DNA from: Trichoplax adhaerens
Taxonomy: Eukaryota; Placozoa; Uniplacotomia; Trichoplacea; Trichoplacidae
Direction: 5' to 3'
Assembly (NCBI RefSeq): GCF_000150275.1
Contig: NW_002060948.1
Span: 11,066-75,065, forward strand
Length of the DNA: 64,000 bases
Positions 51,850-63,921 of this stretch are shown here, piece after piece (position 1 is the stretch's first letter; each line of letters starts with the position of its first letter). The notes under the pieces are model-generated. The model saw only the letters and a program-made list of their open reading frames with translations. It was not told the DNA's origin and ran no database searches. The translations under genes were made by a program, and so were the position numbers.

Positions 51850-53402
51850 TTTATTTGCAATCGGAATTGGTTGATATTGAATATTAGTATTAACTAAATG
51901 GACATGGAAGTACTCATCTATTTCTAAGATTACTTGTAATAGGAACTATAGATATTAATATTAGTATACCGTTACAGTATGGGAATACTTGGATTTGTAT
52001 CTTGATTACCGTTGATTGTATCATATAGAATATTGAAGGTAAAGTTAGTAACTGATAGTAACTCCAGTTATCTAATCTGCACTATTTGATGATATACACA
52101 TATTTGCCATATTGCAGGTAATTTATTCAAAGTTATCGTATGCACGCTGCTGTATTACATGGCAGCTAATAAAAAATATTGCTATTAATATCTGTCATCT
52201 CTATGTAATTTACAATACATTATTAAATATTTATTTACCTATGCTGCAATATATATCTGTACTCATTATACGAATGCGACTCTTTCGCTTCTTTCACATG
52301 CGTGATTGAGTCCTTGTTTCGGTGTTGTAAACACACACGCGCCCTTTATGGTATCGATAGCTGAAAAATCTATAAACAATGAGCTATCGTAGGCGTCAGG
52401 GAGTTAAAGCATACATTTTAGTCAGATAAATCAATTACAATTTAGTAAAGTATGCCTACGCTTTTGCAGATTATACAACTAATGTAACTATTCATAGTAG
52501 AAAAGTATATTTTAAGGATATGAACTTCCTTTCGTTATCGCGTGATGATTCCAAAAAATTTATATCATATGACTACTAATATAGCAAAGCCGTAGATACG
52601 GATATAGTATTAGTATCATTATTACATGCATTATAATTATTGAGAAAAATATCGTTGCAGGGTTTAAATTTATGAGTGACGAATTAAGCAAGTTTGTTAC
52701 TAAACAATAATAAAAAATTTATTTTCGTAATTTTTAAATAGACAAATAACTCGTTATGTTTCATATAATAATAATTGCATTTCAAGTGCATAAATTACCA
52801 GTCTCGATGGTACTTAAATATTCTCCTTAAATTTGTTTTGACATTATTAATATTTATATAGTCGTGCTAAAGAATTCTTGAAATGATAATAATTATTGGA
52901 AATTTGATTAGTAAATGTATAAATATACTAGCTTGAATATAAAAAGTCCTTCAATTTATATTTATATATATGTGATATACATCACTTGTACTGGCCATGG
53001 TTATGATGTACTAAGGGACAATATGTTTGAGATTTAATTGTTACTATAGTATTTGATGTGATTTGTACATACGTGCTGTCGTAATTATAGACTACTAAGC
53101 GTACCAAACTTCTTTTCGTCTCTATCGTTATGCGGTTGGATAAAATTAAAATATAAAAATACCATTTTTCGGAAATTCACAAGACTACCTAGCATATTGA
53201 TTGAGAAGTTACGGTTGTAAGCTCACAAAGGGCTTGTGGCTTCAATATTCACTGCATTGAATATATAATGCAATGACAGCTCTACTGAAATACGTGTACT
53301 GAAGGCTTGAATAGATGAAATCCAACTGCATAGATAGCCATTATTTCCACCGTATTGTCTAAATATTGTGAAAAATAATTCTTACATGGGCGCTTAACTA
53401 TA
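51850..53402. other. no supported gene
   Basis: AT-rich spacer where the 157-residue gene (plus) and VIPAS39 (minus) converge. The frame at 52112-52309 is hydrophobic by base composition only. Confidence 0.5.
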
Positions 53403-56400
53403 TTAACATTTTGGTATTACTGTACCTGTTAACAAAGAAAGAAACACAACAATATTTACCGGATTTACTAATGCTTGAGCAGCTACTGAATAGGCAGGCG
53501 AATTTCTCTTTATTTTTGTACAGTACTCTTCTAATTCGTCGCGGTTTCGAAGAGAAATGAGGCACTGTGTAAACAAAATTGAAGACGGTTAGAGAACGAT
53601 AAGATATGACAAATTTGATTTGTATGTTATTATCGTTCAGTTTATTTTGGACAGACAACCTAATGCAAAGATAAATGCTAACTTACCTCGACGGCAATAG
53701 TGTGATACCGGAATCGCTTAGCTAAATCATATCTGGCAGTCACATTTTCGATATTTTTTAGGTACTTAGTCGCGGTCTAAATTTTAAAAATTTAGAGATT
53801 TTATTTTAAAAATAAAATATTTTAAGGGAGGTGGCCTGTGTCTGTCACAATTTGCATACCTCTTCCGATGCTTTTGCACTAACTAATGCTTGTAAGATGG
53901 TTTCGTTTGGTGTCGAGGATTTTGAACCAAAGTTGAAGAATTTACTCTATAAAAATTTCGATACATTTTAATTTATTAAAATTTAGTTTGCGTACCACGC
54001 TTACAACGGCTGTTGGTAATCACACTACTTAAACTACCTTAGTTTTATTAAAATTTTCAATATATTGGAGCTGATCAGTTTTCACATAAGCATCGACAGT
54101 TGCCATAATAAATTGCCTCTCTGTTAACTAAAAAATACTGAGATTATTAAATCACCTTGACAATAATAATTCATAGAGTATTGTACTATAATAAACCTTA
54201 TTCTCCTTATGAACCGAATGTGGGCTGCTGAAGTGATCCTACACGAAATTAATAAACGTAGTATAAATTAAAAAGTACGATTTCAGATAGAATTAAACAT
54301 ATCACGAACTTGTGGCAGGCTGCTATGATATTTTGCACAATAGTTCAAAGTCTTAATTAAGGAGTGTTCAAATATTGATCCAGTGGGTGGATACTTGACC
54401 AGCATTTCATTAGATTCTCCAGAAATTAGTACACTATCTTGAGCCTGTAGTAAGTTTTTTGCGTATTTTAATAATATAACAAAAAGAAGATGTGTTAGAT
54501 CACATGCTATAGTTTTTGACTATCAAATTTATAAATAAAGTACCTCAATCGATATTTGGCGTTTTATCAGAGAGCATTGCTGGCTAACTATTGCACTAAA
54601 AACTGACAATTGTCTGTCATATTTGAATTCTCTAAGGAGGGAAATAGCAAACCCGGTTATTGGATCTTAATATAGAAAATCAGTGGCATATAAGAACTGG
54701 TAGAATATAATATATTGAAATATACTTTTTAAGCTCTTCTAAGTTCTGGATTTTAACCTGAGGATCTCCACCAACTAAAGCTAACTTATATTTTAAAGCC
54801 TAAAATGTAAATCTTATATATTATTTTACTAGACAATGTTATTGATCCAAATGCAATAGACAACCATGCTACATGTAGTTACTTACGGCAAATTCTTGGG
54901 TTCGACCTAAAACACTGCGTAAAGTTACATAAGAAGTGAGTCATAGTTAATAATAGCACGAAAATATAACCGAAAAATTTCAAGAATTTTCATGTGCACC
55001 TGTACATATCAATTAGATCTTTATGTTCCGATGCAACTTTTAGATAATGTAAATATTGATCTGTTGCAACTGGATGGTCCTTTAACTGATGAATAAATAG
55101 ATCTAAAAATTGAAGAATATCAGTATATTTATATGTAAGCATAAAAGCTGCATGCATCTGATAAGTTAGATATAGTAGAAATTGTACCTTTTCTAATAGT
55201 CCTTTTCAAGAATAAGGTAATCTTAAATTGAATAATACTCAATCAATTTGGTGATAATAAGTTTTCTATTACAATATGCGGGCATAATTGCAGACGCTAA
55301 TCAATTATTAATGTACTGTAATATATAAAAATACATACAATTAAAATGGCATTTCCATCATCCGATCTTATCGCTTCTTTTAGTAGAGCAAGTTTATCAT
55401 TCATATCTTTATACCCATCAAGAAAATAAGGCTGAAAATAAAAATTATAGCTATTACAGAATTATCATTGAAAGTCTATGTATAATACATATACATACGC
55501 AAATTACTTGAATGTTATGCTTAAACTATTATATCATTCTTAAGAAAGAAAGAAATACCTGGCCAAGTACGATTTTTTTTATTGTCTCTTTAACAGGAGG
55601 GATGTTATTTTTTTCCCATTTTAAACGCTGTTATGGGCAGAATTTAAATGTTAACTTAATGGATTAGTAACACTTCGACACCTAAACTAGTTTATGTTAC
55701 CAGCAGTTGCTCTCGAAGACGTCGAATTTCTTTTGTAAGCATGTCCTCTTTAGATACCGTCACTGCTAGCACAACGGGCTGCTTTATGAGTTTATCGTTT
55801 GGAGGTGCTTTAGAATAAACGGTTTAAGTTATATAAATTCTTCTTAATTGGAACAAGACAAAATTAAACATTTACTAGTAAATTTATAGCAGCATACCAT
55901 TATCAACGGCTTGTGTTGTTACAGCTCCTGTTACAGCAGAAGAACTACGATTTCTGGTAACTTTATCTGTCTTTCCAATAGCTGTTTTTATTTTTTTCAC
56001 TGTAGCACTTATTCGTTTGCCTTGAGATTTAATAGTCGTGGAGGATGCGGAAGTAATAGAAGAAGTAGATGAACTCGAGCTCAAGACAGGTAATTCACCA
56101 TTAGCATCTGTATCGGCACGATTAGGTGCCTGATCAGCAGGTGATTGAATAGAGCTTTTTAGCCTTTCCTCTTCAATCGGCGCGTGATAAACAACAATAG
56201 GATGAGACGAGGACATTTCTAGGTGATCAGGCGCAAGAAGTACACCATTAATGCTAGCTTTCAAGTATACAGAATCTCGGTGAGTAGCAAACCAAGTTTC
56301 CAAATTTATATTATCCGGAATTCCTATGATTCTACCAACCCAGCGTTCGTAGGCATTTTCGGGGTTTGACATATTCCTGCAGCCTTCATTATGCAATGAT

Positions 56401-57932
56401 GAAACGGATAACTGGGATAATGACGACGATGACTCTTCGCTCAAGTTATATCCATATACACGAACAATATTATCGGATACTGTTGCGTTAGAAATTTCAA
56501 TTTTCTTGCTATTGCCAACAACTAGATATCTTAGTGTCACATTTTCATTGATCAGTTTTTTCATATACAATTCGATTGAGGACGTAGGAACATTCGACCA
56601 TAATCCTCGAACTTTCGCCTCAAATTTTTCCACGCTCTTACCGTAGGCTTGCAAATCGTCCTTTCCAGCAGATTTTACTTCATAGTATTGGATTTGTTGC
56701 GCTTGTTTAGCGTCTATATTTAGTGTGAATGAGACATAGTATGCACGTTGTGTCTTTTGATAGCGATAATTATCTGGGTATCTTTTGACATCATCAACAA
56801 TAATGAATAAATCTCTATTATTAATTGCTTCTTCCAACACTTTCTCTTGAGATCCGGATAAATTGTTAACTTTTCTTTCAAATTTCTGATAAAGGGAATT
56901 ATTTGCAAAGGAAATTTGGTAGTCTTCTGGTTCAATATTATTTTCGATGTATGTATTCTTTCCTGGTTTTTCAGAATTAGCATTCAAGTCTAGATAATGT
57001 GGGCATTAAGAATTAATATAGACGCAGTTTATTTTAGGGCAATACGTACAATCCGATTTTATTAGTATTAATTAATTAGAATCAGCAAATTTATGCCATA
57101 GTAAACTCAGTTTATCTAAAAATATATCTATATTGTGATAACCCTAGGTACACGGCACAAATATCTATGCCAAGTATTGCCAACATAATATTGACAGCAA
57201 CGAGGTATAATAACTTACTTTTTCGTCCAAATATTGTTGAAAAATTTCTCCGTTTGTCACCGCTGGTCTCACTACTTTTCTCTGTATCAATGTTGGTAGT
57301 GGACTTACTTTTTGCGATTATATTATTATCGGCCTTGTTGATATTTTCTGCAGCTATTGTATTGATTTCTTGTGAACTAGTAGAAGTCTGTCTTGTTCGC
57401 TGTATTTCAGTATCATAGTTCGTTGGTTGTATTCCAGCATTATAATGAGCAATTTCTGATAAGCTAACACTATTACTGATATTCGCGGGAATTGAATTAG
57501 GATGCGGCGAGGGTTTGCTAGTGCTACTATCTACCTTTGTTTTAGAGGCCTCTTCCTTTACTTTAATGGTTGATCCTTTAGAGTTGGCGGTTTTCTCAGT
57601 ACTCAAAAACGACAAATCATCCGCAGTATTATCTCGGTTAATACCAAACTCAGCAAAAATGTTACCGATATCGCTTTCATCGCGAAAGAAATCATCCGTA
57701 AGAGCTTCGTTCTTTTCTTCAGAGAAGCTGAGTCATAGAAAGGTAGCAATGCAGGCAAGTCAGTAAACTGATCAAAGTTAGGAGATATAGTGCGTAAAAA
57801 GTAGGACTATTTTATTTACTGAACTGTATAATTGATATTTAATTAAGCTTACAGTAATAACATACATAGAATAAATTAATTCGAGCGATTAATAAAATAC
57901 TAGTACCTTTCGGCTAGTAAATACTGATCCAT
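53403..57932 (-). CDS. VIPAS39: VIPAS39/SPE-39-like vesicle-tethering subunit with an extra exon
   Basis: Partner of VPS33B in the CHEVI tethering complex of late endosomes. Start ATG at 57932 (exon 57932-57907, M-D-Q-Y-L-L-A-E), then 57727-57219 (acidic, F-F-R-D-E-S-D-I, then Ser/Thr-rich), 56989-55898 (extra module, own entry), 55807-55701, 55627-55559 (L-K-W-E-K) and 55431-55339 (L-L-K-E-A-I-R-S-D-D-G-N-A-I). Then comes a short exon near 55215 (L-F-L-K-R-T-I). Exons near 55105-55010, 54907, 54800-54730, 54640-54544, 54450-54310, 54240-54197, 54127-54010, 53958-53862 and 53773-53686 follow, then 53570-53455 (C-L-I-S-L-R-N-R-D-E-L) and 53413-53403. The order D-G-N-A-I, F-L-K-R-T, F-E-H-S-L-I, Y-V-K-T and A-K-R-F-R-Y-H matches the conserved VIPAS39 body. 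Confidence 0.88.
55898..56989 (-). other. extra 364-codon exon of VIPAS39 carrying an unrecognised module
   Basis: One exon of 1092 bp, exactly divisible by three, with phase 1 at both ends (GTAAGT donor of the previous exon at 57219; its own donor GTATGC at 55898). Its first half reads Y-I-E-N-N-I-E-P-E-D, then F-E-R-K-V, R-D-L-F-I-I-V-D-D, K-R-Y-P-D-N, Y-Y-V-S-F-T-L-N-I-D, and about 80 residues later V-R-V-Y-G-Y. The same order of motifs recurs in the gene at 59962-60877. The second half is a Trp-containing stretch followed by Ser/Thr- and Lys-rich linker. Vertebrate VIPAS39 has no such region. Skipping the exon would keep the reading frame and give a standard VIPAS39. Confidence 0.75.
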
Positions 57933-58366
57933 TGCAAGTATCGCATGTACGTATGCTAATTCATTAATTAATAAATAAATTTTTTGGATCAAAATCATCT
58001 CAATTTACTGTAATTACTTGATCAAGAGACATTTCGTGATATCGTGCCATCTAAAGTGGTTATTGCTAGGAAATAATTTGATTCCTATGCCTTTCTTAAT
58101 GGATAATATCATAGTATTTAGGGAATAAAGCGGTAATTGACATTTCAGAGAAGATCAACAATATAAACATTTGGTGCAAACGCAGCAAGTTCAAAACAAA
58201 ACAATATTGCTTAAGGAGTATCGGGTGTTCCAGTTGTATTATTGCTGAAATATCGTGGTTACTTTTATAACTGTCGGCGTAATTATAACACAGGGGTAAC
58301 GATATTCACTGTTGGCGAAGATTGAATCGATGCTAATTCAAATACATTACATAACAGTGATTTGAT

Positions 58367-59065
58367 ATGAACAGCATAACCAAACATGTTGCAAAAGCTA
58401 ACCTGAAAGAGGCCATTTCTGAAGTTAGAAGGGAAGGATTTGCCCTGCGCATGCTTGTATTAAAAGTAGTCGTTGGTACGGTAAGTCACTAAAACAGCGT
58501 TGCTGTCCTATACTGTAGACTGTTTCTATTTTCTTTCTCTTTAGCGCTTACGCTAGGGGACTGTTGGGCTGGGATTGTGTCATGGGTGGACTACGCATGA
58601 CAGCGCTGGAGTATGCTAAAGGTAAAAGCCTATATTTGACCATATGGTAGGTAGACTGTTACTGTACTACCAGGGTCTTCGTGTTGTGCAGGCCAAATTA
58701 GCTCAAGATTATAGTTATGCGATAGAAAATTTAGAACTAATCTTGCGACTTAATTGGCAAGATCAATACAATCATTCTATAACTAGTTGTATACAAAGGA
58801 TAAGTTTCACTGTAATAATAATAACGATACTCTGATTACAGCTAGATAGTTCTTGGTAGTGGAAAACGAACCTAATTTATATATATTAAAAGTCAAAGTT
58901 TACGAACTGGAGTTGTTGCTTTATTACTTTGAAGATACTTTATCGCAACTAGTTAGCAAGCAGCGATTGAGCAGGATACTGATGGTTACGATTAGCATAG
59001 ACTACTATAATTCACTGCTATCTAATAGTCCATACCACTGTACTAGAGAATGCTCCGAGCAGTGA
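58367..59065 (+). CDS. likely multi-exon gene, structure unresolved, unrecognised
   Basis: Exon 58367-58480 (M-N-S-I-T-K-H-V-A-K-A-N-L-K-E) ends at a GTAAGT donor in phase 0. An acceptor near 58517 (CTGTAG) opens a phase-0 frame that runs to a GTAAAA donor near 58620. Later open pieces are 58672-58790 (A-K-L-A-Q-D-Y-S-Y-A-I-E-N-L-E-L-I) and 58850-59065 (V-K-V-Y-E-L-E-L-L-L-Y-Y-F-E-D-T ... S-K-Q-R-L-S-R-I-L, stop TGA). These look like leucine-rich helices from a real protein, but I could not make all phases agree. It starts 435 bp head-to-head from VIPAS39. Confidence 0.35.
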
Positions 59066-59961
59066 TTGAGCCATGATACATTATCCAGAACATCCTGTAT
59101 GGTTGGTTGTTAATTAATTAATGTATATTTAATCGGATTATAACTAATTATCGTATAAATTAATTACGTATGGACAGTTTTTACATATATTTTTGTTTCC
59201 GAAAGGCCCTTCCAATTAGATTGCAGGCAGTAAAAGGAAAATTTGACTGTAGATGACAGTAAAGAATGATGGTGATTGGAAGTGTTTTAGTGTAATTGCA
59301 TTGTGCGCTTTGCTGAGTTTTTTGCAATTATAATGAACTAATTAATAGAAAAAGCGCTCATGTGCTCCATATAAAAGTATATTCTATGAACATGATAATT
59401 AATATAGACAAAACAATACGGTAATTATATCGCTACTTCAAATTTAAATTGAAACTGCCTTTATTGGCTGTAGACTGTATTGTTTATAGCGATATTTTCT
59501 ATAGAGGGTGGGTGATTTGTTCGTATTAATATCAGATAGAGTTGATAGAATACTGGAGATGGAACAAAACGATAATTATATCGTCAGTTTAGACTAATTT
59601 GAGCAGAAGTCGATAATACTGTTTATAGCGGTACTTCTTGAATGAATGAGTGCTCTGCCCATATTAATATGAGACATTTACAAATGACCATTTCTTTATT
59701 TATTGGATAAAATAGACAGAGTAATGCTTAGCGCAGCGAATGATTTATCTTGTCGTGTGTGCTGTTTTACTTTTACCATTGCGAGTATCATAATAAAATG
59801 TTAAATTTAAATTGCAATTTTGATCAATGAATTATAATCATACGAGCTTGTCTTATAAAATTATTACATACGCATTACTCGTAGAATGTCCTGCTTCGTG
59901 ATACTTGACGTAAAATATAGTAGATTTTATAATACTCTAACATCAACATCAGTAACCCTTA
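59066..59961. other. no supported gene
   Basis: AT-rich spacer. Two GATATTTTCTATAG/GGTACTTCTTG-like segments near 59480 and 59620 look like distant copies of one another (TTTATAGCG followed by a G-rich block), too diverged to call a repeat firmly. Confidence 0.4.
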
Positions 59962-60877
59962 TTACCTTAAGGTATTCTTATTGCCAATTTTGGTTTGTGT
60001 AGCTGGAGGGTTAGCGGTTACAACAGTAAAGGGTAAATAGAAGCCTTTGGGAGCACGGTTAATACCGTCATGATCAGGATATCGTCGAATTCCATCAATA
60101 ATTAAGAATAACTGCTTATGCCTAATGGCCTCCTGCGTACCTTTTTCCCAAGATCCTTTCAGACTGTAAACCTTCCTTTCAAAGTATGTATACACCATAC
60201 CGTTTTCAAATATCATTTTTCCATTTTTGGGTTCTATAAAGTCCTCAATGTATGGGACACTAGCAGAACTATTGTAATCAATATGAGAAGCAATGCTTAC
60301 AGCTTTACCATGACTTTGTGCAGCTGCATCAGAGCCAGTCATAGATTGGTAACCGTAGACACAAGTGTAATTTTTAAGGGGAATGAAGCCGACAGTTTGG
60401 ATAGCACAACCTTTTCCAATATGGATTAAAGCTAATTTTGAACCTTTCTTTGATATTAGATGCTTAAGATATGATGTTCTCTGATCTTTTGGAATCACAG
60501 ACGAGATTCCTTTCACGAAACCTTCGATTCTTTCCATCAATTTTCCAGATACTAGCTCAGTTCCAGCAGAAGATATCCCATAATAGGATAGCTGTTGCAT
60601 AATCTCCTCGTCAATATTGATCGTGAATGATACATAATACCCTGAAATACCTTTACTAAAGCCGAAATTATCCGGGTATTTCCTACCATTATTGATAATT
60701 AGATATAGCTGATCGTTTTTAACAGCTACTTCCGTCTGAGATTCCCAAGAGCCACGTTTCAAATTGTAAACCTTCTTTTCATAGTACTTTACTACGGCAT
60801 TATCTATAAATTTTATGCTGCCGTCATCAGGCTCGATATAATTATCGATGTATATGCCATTTTCAGCGGATAATCTA
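59962..60877 (-). CDS. gene with one complete and one partial copy of the unrecognised module
   Basis: Open minus-strand exon from an acceptor at about 60878 (TTTAG) to a stop at 59962. Module copy 1: Y-I-D-N-Y-I-E-P-D-D, Y-E-K-K-V, Q-L-Y-L-I-I-N-N, R-K-Y-P-D-N, Y-Y-V-S-F-T-I-N-I-D, then L-I-H-I-G-K-G and V-Y-G-Y. Copy 2: Y-I-E-D-F-I-E-P-K-N, F-E-R-K-V, Q-L-F-L-I-I-D-G, R-R-Y-P-D-H, F-Y-L-P-F-T-V, after which it stops, so it lacks the second half. A GTAATA donor at 59965 overlaps the stop, so the reading may continue by splicing. Upstream exons, including the start codon, were not found. No membrane segment or signal is seen in this exon. Confidence 0.65.
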
Positions 60878-62267
60878 AATTGTAGGACATTTGTAACAAT
60901 GATGTATTAAATAAGATAGCTGTTACAGTTAATAATTTTCATTTAAGGAGAAATTTATATCACCATCAACAAATTTATGTTCGCTACGTAGCGATAAATT
61001 CTGAAGTATCCTAGAAAAGGGTTATTCATGGGCTGCTCGAGAGAGCATACTGCTTGCGAGTTGCATCATTTGGTACAATAGAGAAGTATGATAAGATAGT
61101 TAAGGTTAATTATACATTGGCTATGACTAGCTATGACCATTCATCGTAATTGAAGGACTAAGAGTTGAAAAAAGAGTTTATTTGCTGACATGTGTGTTAA
61201 GTTCATGAAGTTCAATTATTTTTCGCGTTTATTGTGAGTAGGCCAGGTATTAAACAGATTTGCAATCAGCGAACATGACAGTTTCAGAAGGAAAGTAGTA
61301 TGCAAACTTGCACAGTCTAATAAATAACGTTATTAAATTGGAATTTAAAATCTCCATACGCTCGTATATAATTAATGTGTAGTTGTATAGGGATGGAGTA
61401 ATAATGAGTCGGAGTAAACACTGTATTTTCTTATTTTAGACTACCTTACACCCACCTTCAATTCTATAAACTGTAATAATATAGACTTTTATCTCTGATC
61501 AGTTTGTCTAACTTTATTGCGAATTGTGACAGTAGAGCAAAATAAGATATACAATAGTCGACCTTTTTACAATTGATGTAGCTAATTGGGCGTACGAGCA
61601 TAATCCTATACGCGTATATTTACTGGTATCTGTCTTCTAATTGAAAGACTGCTGGAGTGGGATACTACCGTTAATCTATCCAATGAGCTATATGAACACT
61701 TGCAAGTAAAATTGACTTCGTTGCGTTGATTGACTTGGCTAGAATAATACGTAAATTAACAAAAGTGAACGTCCTAGAACGTTTAACATCTTAATTACCT
61801 ATTGGAATTCGCCATCGCACATGGGCCTTTTTCTATTTCATTGAGTACATGCACAAAATATTGCCTGTGAGTCAATATTATAACGATTTTCTTGGTGTTT
61901 TTATCACTCTATTACTCATAGACTGATTATGATTAGCATTAGCAGCATTTTGCAAATGGAATTGCGAATATTAGTAGCAGTTGTCTACTCCCCAGCCTTG
62001 AATGCCGAGGGCTTTACGAGTTTGAGCCCAGTGAGCACTCATTTGTCAGAGACATTGAACAAAGCATACCGAATTGCTGATACTATGCAAATATTTTCCT
62101 AATAAAGTATGCAGCAACATGTTATGCCTGTTCAACCTGACTGGTCAAAAGCCAGAGTAATTTCTGTTTTTATTGACAACTGGCACACCATGCGGCTAAT
62201 TAAGAGAGTACTAAGTTAGTGACTGATATTATAATTAGTCGATGGTTTCCAAGGAAAATTTTCGCTT
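60878..62267. other. no supported gene
   Basis: Upstream side of the module gene; missing 5' exons may lie here, but no candidate had a matching phase. Confidence 0.4.
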
Positions 62268-62480
62268 GTACAGTACAGTACAGTAGTGTACACTACTGTA
62301 CTGTACTGTATACTGTAGAGTACTGGACGACTTACTGTACAGTACTGTACTGTACAAGCGTTACACGGTACAATCTACTGTAATATGTACAGTACATTAT
62401 ACAGTACTACAACTATAAAGTACTGTACTCTACGCCAGGTTATAAAAAGTTAAAAGTTCTTTTTACTGTACTGTACGTGG
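62268..62480. repeat. GTAC-W array
   Basis: Dense GTAC units with A, T, AGT and ACT spacers, densest between 62268 and 62360. Same family as the arrays at 4.5, 20.5 and 30.4 kb. Confidence 0.85.
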
Positions 62481-62796
62481 TACTGACTGAGTTAGCCGTT
62501 GCTCACGTATGAGCATGGCTACTGTTGTACATGGTCGATTGAGCGACTGAGTCACTCAGTTTACAGCACATACAGTTTGTATGGTTAAAAACCTGGTCAA
62601 AAACAAAACATAAGAACTGTACTACTGTCTAGTGTTTGGTGAACTCATGGACTACTGTACATGTACTTTACTGGATGATTACCATGATTTTCTACTACTA
62701 TCATAGTCTATCACTGTACCGAATTCTATGCTGCATGCAGTCCCGGCATAGACGAGGTATGGTACTGTCCAATTTGTAAACGTCACTGATTTTCTA

Positions 62797-63217
62797 CTGT
62801 ACAGTGTACAGTACTAAAACCTCGAAAACCTTTGTGACTGAACCATAGTGATTGTAGCCGCGTTTCACACTGTGCGAGATTACGTACTGTACACTGTACA
62901 CTCGACCTGTTAGAGATTGGAGAACCGAACCGGACAAACTGACTGACTTTAATCGGTTCGTATGCGATTCGAACCGAACCTCTGACAGGTCTAGTGTACA
63001 GTACGTGATCTGGCAGTGTACAGTACAATACTGTAATTCGATGTGAATGCCAGTCTCACCTGTCCAAACCTACAGTACATTGAGTACAGTAGTACTGTAC
63101 TGTACTACATCACAGAGAGTATAGTGCGCTCAGTTTTGAGTGCTGCATACGCTATACACTATAGTAAAGCACGGCTGTTTGCGAGACTACTGTATTACCG
63201 TACAGTACATACTGTAC
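62797..63217. repeat. GTAC-W array, interrupted
   Basis: Short blocks of GTAC units (62797-62814, 62884-62901, 62995-63032, 63073-63103, 63200-63217) separated by unique sequence. It includes the inverted-repeat element described separately. Confidence 0.8.
62882..63006. mobile_element. MITE-like inverted-repeat element
   Basis: The left arm (ACGTACTGTACACT ... GACCTGTTAGAGATTGG) and the reverse complement of the right arm (ACGTACTGTACACTAGACCTGTCAGAGGTTCGG) match over about 30 bp, apart from a 7-bp extra GTACACT in the left arm. The 60-bp loop holds AACCGAACCGG and its near complement CGGTTCG. No coding capacity. Size, terminal inverted repeats and lack of a gene suggest a non-autonomous element whose ends are GTAC units. 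A single copy was seen, so mobility is inference. Confidence 0.45.
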
Positions 63218-63503
63218 CATAATTGGTGAATGAAATCTGCCCTACCAGTACTGTAGACGTCTCCATTTTGTGCAAGGGTGTTCAACAGATTCTTTACAAC
63301 GGCCGGATAAAAGAATCTTCTACTAGCCATTTCTTCTATTCAGACGAGTCCATCGTGCTGGACCGTTCTGTACAAGTATAGCTCGTTGGTAACTTGTAAA
63401 TCATCTGCTTGGCTGTTGTATCATCGCACTACAGTAAGGGTAGAAATACGACAACAATCGGAATCACTTCACCTGCAGAAACCACATTGTAACACCAATC
63501 GTG
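63218..63503. other. 5' flank of the right-edge gene
   Basis: No exon seen between the last GTAC unit and the ATG at 63504. Confidence 0.4.
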
Positions 63504-63921
63504 ATGGCAGTCAACGAGCTTCGACGAAAGCAAATTGGTAGCTCATAATAGACTGATGTTCAATCTTGGTCATAAATTAGTAAACAGGAACAGAGTTTGA
63601 CTATCAAGATCAAACTTAGTTTACTGGTTTTTATACGATATCTTACAAGCCAAGTTGATATATTGCTTAATTAACTTGCTATAATTTGATACTAATGTCT
63701 TCAGTGGATGGGCAACATACTGTACAAGTGCAATTACAATAATAATTATGAAGATAATATATCCGTAGAAATTGTTGGAATGCAGTAAACTGAGCTATTT
63801 CGATGCGTATTTATCATTCATTATGTTCATGTGTCTCGTCCTCATAGAATCGATCAAGCTGATGATGAATATGTATCAGCCAGCTGGCAGCAAAGCTTCG
63901 TCTATAGAGCCTAATTGGAAG
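63504..63921 (+). CDS. first two exons of a gene running off the right edge
   Basis: Exon 63504-63537 (M-A-V-N-E-L-R-R-K-Q-I, phase 1, donor GTAGCT) joins to 63848-63921 (E-S-I-K-L-M-M-N-M-Y-Q-P-A-G, donor GTATAG, phase 0). A helix that starts near the N-terminus, carries E-L-R-R-K-Q-I-E-S-I-K-L and then M-Y resembles the opening of RWD domains (E-x-E-A-L-x-S-I-Y). That is suggestive only. The rest lies outside the window. Confidence 0.45.

Noticed and set aside
62951-62980. B-box-like word GGTTCGAATCG on the minus strand, suggesting a tRNA
   Set aside because: No A box at the right distance and no cloverleaf. The word is part of the inverted repeat.
62783-63028. Minus-strand open frame of 81 codons
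   Set aside because: Begins and ends in GTAC units and spans the inverted-repeat element; not a credible protein.
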